Shown here in pieces: positions 60,348-64,000 of a stretch of DNA of 64,000 bases. The notes below the pieces were generated by a model. It saw only the letters and a list, made by a program, of their open reading frames with translations. It did no database searches and had not been told where the DNA came from. A program made the position numbers and the translations under genes. Source of the DNA: Pilaira anomala. Lineage: Eukaryota; Mucoromycota; Mucoromycetes; Mucorales; Mucoraceae. The stretch covers positions 62,001 to 126,000 of the forward strand of contig JAIXMQ010000001.1 of assembly GCA_025716855.1 (NCBI GenBank). Direction: 5' to 3'. Each line of letters begins with the position of its first letter. Within the stretch, counting starts at the first letter, position 1.

Positions 60348-63075
60348 GTACTAAATAAATAAAAAATTTAAAACCTTCTTTAGCACTAAAAAAAGGGGGT
60401 CTATCATGAACACATGACTTTAAGTGATTGTAACGAGGATGTATTTGCTTATAACGCCTTTGGAAACAGGTCATTAGTTTTATCCCTATTATTAAGTTAT
60501 AAATAACAATATTTATAGTCTTAAACTATTTTTTTAAACGTGACGTTATGTTAGTTACTTTATTAATTATTGAAGCTTTGATTGTGATAAACAAAATTAA
60601 CCGAGCGCTGATATGTGAATAACCTTAATATTTATTTATGCGGGTTATTTTTAATAAAAAAAACCTGGGGTAATTTTATAACCTATAAAAAGCATCAAGC
60701 GAAATTCTCGCTTAAAGTTTTAAAAACCTTTCTTTTGTATTGAGAATAACATGTGCCTGAAATAGCTGTATATTCTATCTTAATCTCACCTTCACATGAA
60801 ATCATGAACGTATAAACGAATTTCCGATCATATCATTCACACGGTATAGGTCCTTTTTGGTCGATAAAACTTGTCGAGACTTTTGATTATCCAGCGAATC
60901 GTTTTATATCAATATATATACCTATTCATTATAGCATTAAAAACTGAAATACACACTCATGCAACGTCTTTGTATAAAGGGAAATTTGAGTAAAATATCA
61001 TATAAAAAGTGGGAAGCATTTTCAGTTAATTAGATAAAAAAAATCCTGTTTTTTCATCATAGTATTATTGTTCAGAGCTAATAAATAAAGTTTCATTACG
61101 CTAAATACTGTTGTTAAGAAAATAGCTATAATAGCATCATTGCACTACCTCTATATAAGTTCATATTATACGGAAACTATTCATAGGTTTAGATCGATTC
61201 AATACAAATCCGGATAATCGTTAAAACTTGTCCAATGAAAACTTACGGATACCATAGAATAGATGCCATAATACATAGCTTTTATGTCATGCGTATATTT
61301 TTCTTTTCTAATTTAAAAGGTAATCACATGCGCTTATCTTATATGTAGTTTTAATGTAAAAAAAAAAATAAAAGCTTTCAGAAATAACTTGTTACCTTTT
61401 GGTATTGGTTGGAACTTCCTTTCGATAAATGTACATTATAAAAATTTGTTTACTGATATTCTATGCAGCATAAAGAAGAAGAAAAAGAATGGAGTTAGTA
61501 AAAGCTAAACAAACCAATAAAATATAGCATGCGTTTAGTAAGTCATTTAAAGGTAAATTTTCAGTGGATTATAAAGTAATGATCTGGGCTATTGCCCCCC
61601 CCCCCCCGTATAGTTGGCTCGCAACCATGCTGAGTCTATAATTTGTGCCGCAAGCAGCAATTGTTACTGTAACAAATCTAGGACTGTATACACACATAGA
61701 CTGTTACAACGTTTACAATAAAACAAAGAACTCCATAATTCAGCCTCTTTATTTTTCATTTAATGAAGAGCTTTGTCCTTAATTTTTAAATGAAAATAAG
61801 TCTTTACAACACATACATTCATACATCAGGTCCTTTATTTTACAGTTCCGCATTATCGTGTTTATCACTATTGTCGCACTCTAATATTATCTCACTAAAA
61901 GATCAAGAAGCCCTGTTTATGGTGTCACAGTGAATTATATGCAAGTGAGACACTTTTAATAACAGAAAAATGAATTTAGTTTTACCTAAGGATGGATACG
62001 ATAACTTTTAATATTGTTATTGGGAATGGATACTTTAAAATAAATAATTGAAGAAATTATTTATTTATGTAAAGGAGTAATTTGTTACTAGCCTCTCTCT
62101 CTATGTTGATCTCTGATTTGCTTTGATATCGGGTGTAGCTGTCACTCATTGTCGTACATTATAAACTACGATAAATTAAACAATTGAATTATTATGAATG
62201 AAACTTAATGTATACAGATACTAATGTTTAAAGAATCATTTATATAGAGTAAACAGTTTTTTTTTTCTTTTATAAAAGACGTGTATTTTTTTTTTTTTAG
62301 CTAGCGGTACAACGACCTATTTTTTTTTTTTTTTTCGTCTTTGACGTTCTTTGTTTGTTAAATTCCGACATTTTTTTATCTGTATAGAAGCCCGGGCAGT
62401 AAGGTACATGTGTGACATCATGATAAAGCTATGGATCATACATTCTTTTTCTAGTTACTTCTTAAAAGTTTAATGAATGACAGGCAAAAAAAAAAAAAAA
62501 AAAAAAATGCTGATCGAAAATATTACCAAAAGTGAAAAAAAAAAGAGGGGAAAGGAGAAGATTTTCAGTTTTCTATTCATGGCGTGCTTCAATTGTAAAC
62601 AAAGAAATTAAAAAAGAGAAATTTCATCAGCAGCAAAACAGAAGATGGCCGCGGGGGAGTATCCTTTTTAAGAAAGCTCTCCAAGGTGTTTATCACAACC
62701 AGTTTTCTATTTTATACAAAATTGAAATTCCGTTTTGTTTTGACATGTTTACTGTTAACTACATGGTGATACGAATGAATTAGATTGGCCCCAAAATAGA
62801 AGATATTATTTTGGGGTAAAAAAAAAAAAGGGAAAACTCTAATATGGAAAAAGGTTTTTGAACAATTAAACCTGTCAAATATTAAATTGTGCATACTGAC
62901 TTTTGTGACGTACTGGAAGTGGTTGGTTCAGAAGCACATTATCATCGGATATTAGAAAAAAGAGAAAAAGAGTCATATATAAAATCGAAATCTTTTTTTC
63001 TTTTTCTTTTATTGAAGTTTCTTTTTTTTTTTTTTTTTTTTTTTTCCTAAACTCTTTTACATTACATTATTACCA
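60348..63075. other. Intergenic, upstream of acetyl-CoA synthetase
   Basis: About 2.7 kb with no supported gene. Contains a C13 run (61595-61607), poly-A (about 62486-62506) and a CT/T-rich tract (62990-63055) just before the synthetase start, as is usual for strongly expressed genes here. Confidence 0.45.
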
Positions 63076-64000
63076 ATGCCTCATCCTACTGTTGATACAC
63101 CTGTCGAGAATCAAACTCCTGAAATTATTACACATCCAGTACCTAGTCGTCTTCTCGATCCTAAGCAATGTCCTACCCCTCATGTCAATTCTATGGAACA
63201 ATACCGTACCATGTGGAAAGAAAGTGTAGATGAACCTAATAAATTCTTTGGCAATGTATGGTCTTTTATTTTTGATTTATCATTATTATTTTTTTAACTA
63301 ATTACACTCTTATTTATATAGCTTGCTCGTGAACTTTTATCTTGGGATAAACCTTTTGAAACAGTCAGTCATGGTTCATTTGAAAACGGTGATGTATCTT
63401 GGTTTGTAGGTGGTGAATTAAACGCTTGTTACAACGCTGTCGATCGTCATGCCTACGCAAACCCCGACAAGATTGCAATTATTCATGAAGGTGATGAACC
63501 TACCGAAGTCCGTAAGATTACTTATGGTGAACTTTTACGTGAAGTATCTCGTATGGGTAACGTTCTCAAGAGCCTTGGTGTTCGTAAAGGAGATAATGTG
63601 GCTATTTATATGCCTATGATTCCCGAAACCTTAATTGCCATGTTGGCCTGTGCTCGTGTCGGTGCTGTTCATTCTGTTGTCTTTGCTGGTTTCTCTGCCG
63701 ATTCTCTTTTAGATCGTGTAGCTGATTGTGGTGCTCATGTCGTCATTACTTCTGATGAAGGTAGACGTGGTGGTAAGAATATCGCTACAAAGAGAATTGT
63801 GGATGATGCTTTAAGCAAAGAATCTGCTCATCAAGTTGAACATGTCATTGTTTATAAGCGTACTGGTTCTGATGTACCCATGATGGATAACCGTGATCTT
63901 TGGTGGCATACCGAGATGGATAAGGCTCGTTCTGTTTGTCCTTATGAACGTATGAGTGCTGAAGATCCTCTCTTCTTACTTTATACCTCTGGTTCTACTG
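63076..64000 (+). CDS. ACS1: Acetyl-CoA synthetase, 5' part
   Basis: Acetate + ATP + CoA to acetyl-CoA. Exon 1 63076-63255 and exon 2 from 63322, running off the window end. Conserved family blocks: [106 protein letters not shown] and the start of the AMP-binding P-loop LLYTSGSTG at the very edge. About 290 of the usual 650-670 residues are present. The ATG follows a pyrimidine-rich leader. Confidence 0.95.

Overview
This is a stretch of AT-rich nuclear genome from an early-diverging fungus, most likely Mucoromycota (Mucorales-like). The signs are compact genes with many 50-80 bp GT-AG introns, long poly-A/T and CT/CA runs in promoters and introns, and fungal-type PMA1, PAB1, PHO85, YAP1-type bZIP, NDT80-like and URC4 (DUF1688) genes. 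These sit beside genes typical of animals and early-diverging fungi: a MYSM1-type SANT-SWIRM-JAMM protein, CCDC25, a ROCK/MRCK-type kinase and an SH3-SH3-DH-PH protein. The species cannot be fixed from the window. I found no tRNA, rRNA or CRISPR.

Layout. 0-6 kb: m-AAA protease (+), an ICT1-type rescue factor in three exons (-), PAB1 (-). 7.7-12.5 kb: ROCK/MRCK-like kinase (-) and PHO85-like CDK (+) from one divergent promoter, then a HAC1/XBP1-type bZIP (-). 14.5-19.5 kb: NDT80-like factor (+) convergent with the MYSM1-like deubiquitinase (-), which is divergent from PMA1 (+, 19.9-22.9 kb). 23.5-30 kb: a frameshifted DUF1772 gene, MPH1/FANCM helicase (+), RRP17/NOL12 (-) and CCDC25 (+) divergent. 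31-32 kb: probable pseudogene. 32.8-36.8 kb: UPS1/PRELI (-) and YAP1-like bZIP (+) divergent, then URC4 (-). 36.8-44.1 kb: gene desert with a pseudogene remnant. 44.2-48.1 kb: ULS1-like SNF2-RING protein (-). 48.9-53.6 kb: a broken host gene carrying two TA-flanked insertions (a Tc1/mariner copy and a 2.35-kb element with 721-bp inverted arms). 54.3-55.5 kb: second degenerate mariner-type transposase. 56-60.3 kb: SH3/RhoGEF protein (+). 63.1 kb to the end: acetyl-CoA synthetase (+), cut by the window edge.

The most interesting locus is HAC1 (11.5-12.5 kb). Its bZIP exon and its C-terminal activation exon are separated by a 209-nt segment without credible spliceosomal boundaries at both ends. 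The segment is bounded by two stem-loops with 7-nt loops cut as CNG|C, and its removal restores the frame exactly. It also contains a 23-nt block perfectly complementary to the region just upstream of the start codon. Together these reproduce both halves of the yeast HAC1 control circuit (Ire1 cleavage and 5'UTR-intron pairing). A second striking case is CCDC25, where only a one-nucleotide exon joins two normal-length introns in frame and restores the conserved W-F-H-V-D-K. Exon structures were derived by hand from splice sites, reading frame and family conservation; none is supported by transcripts here.
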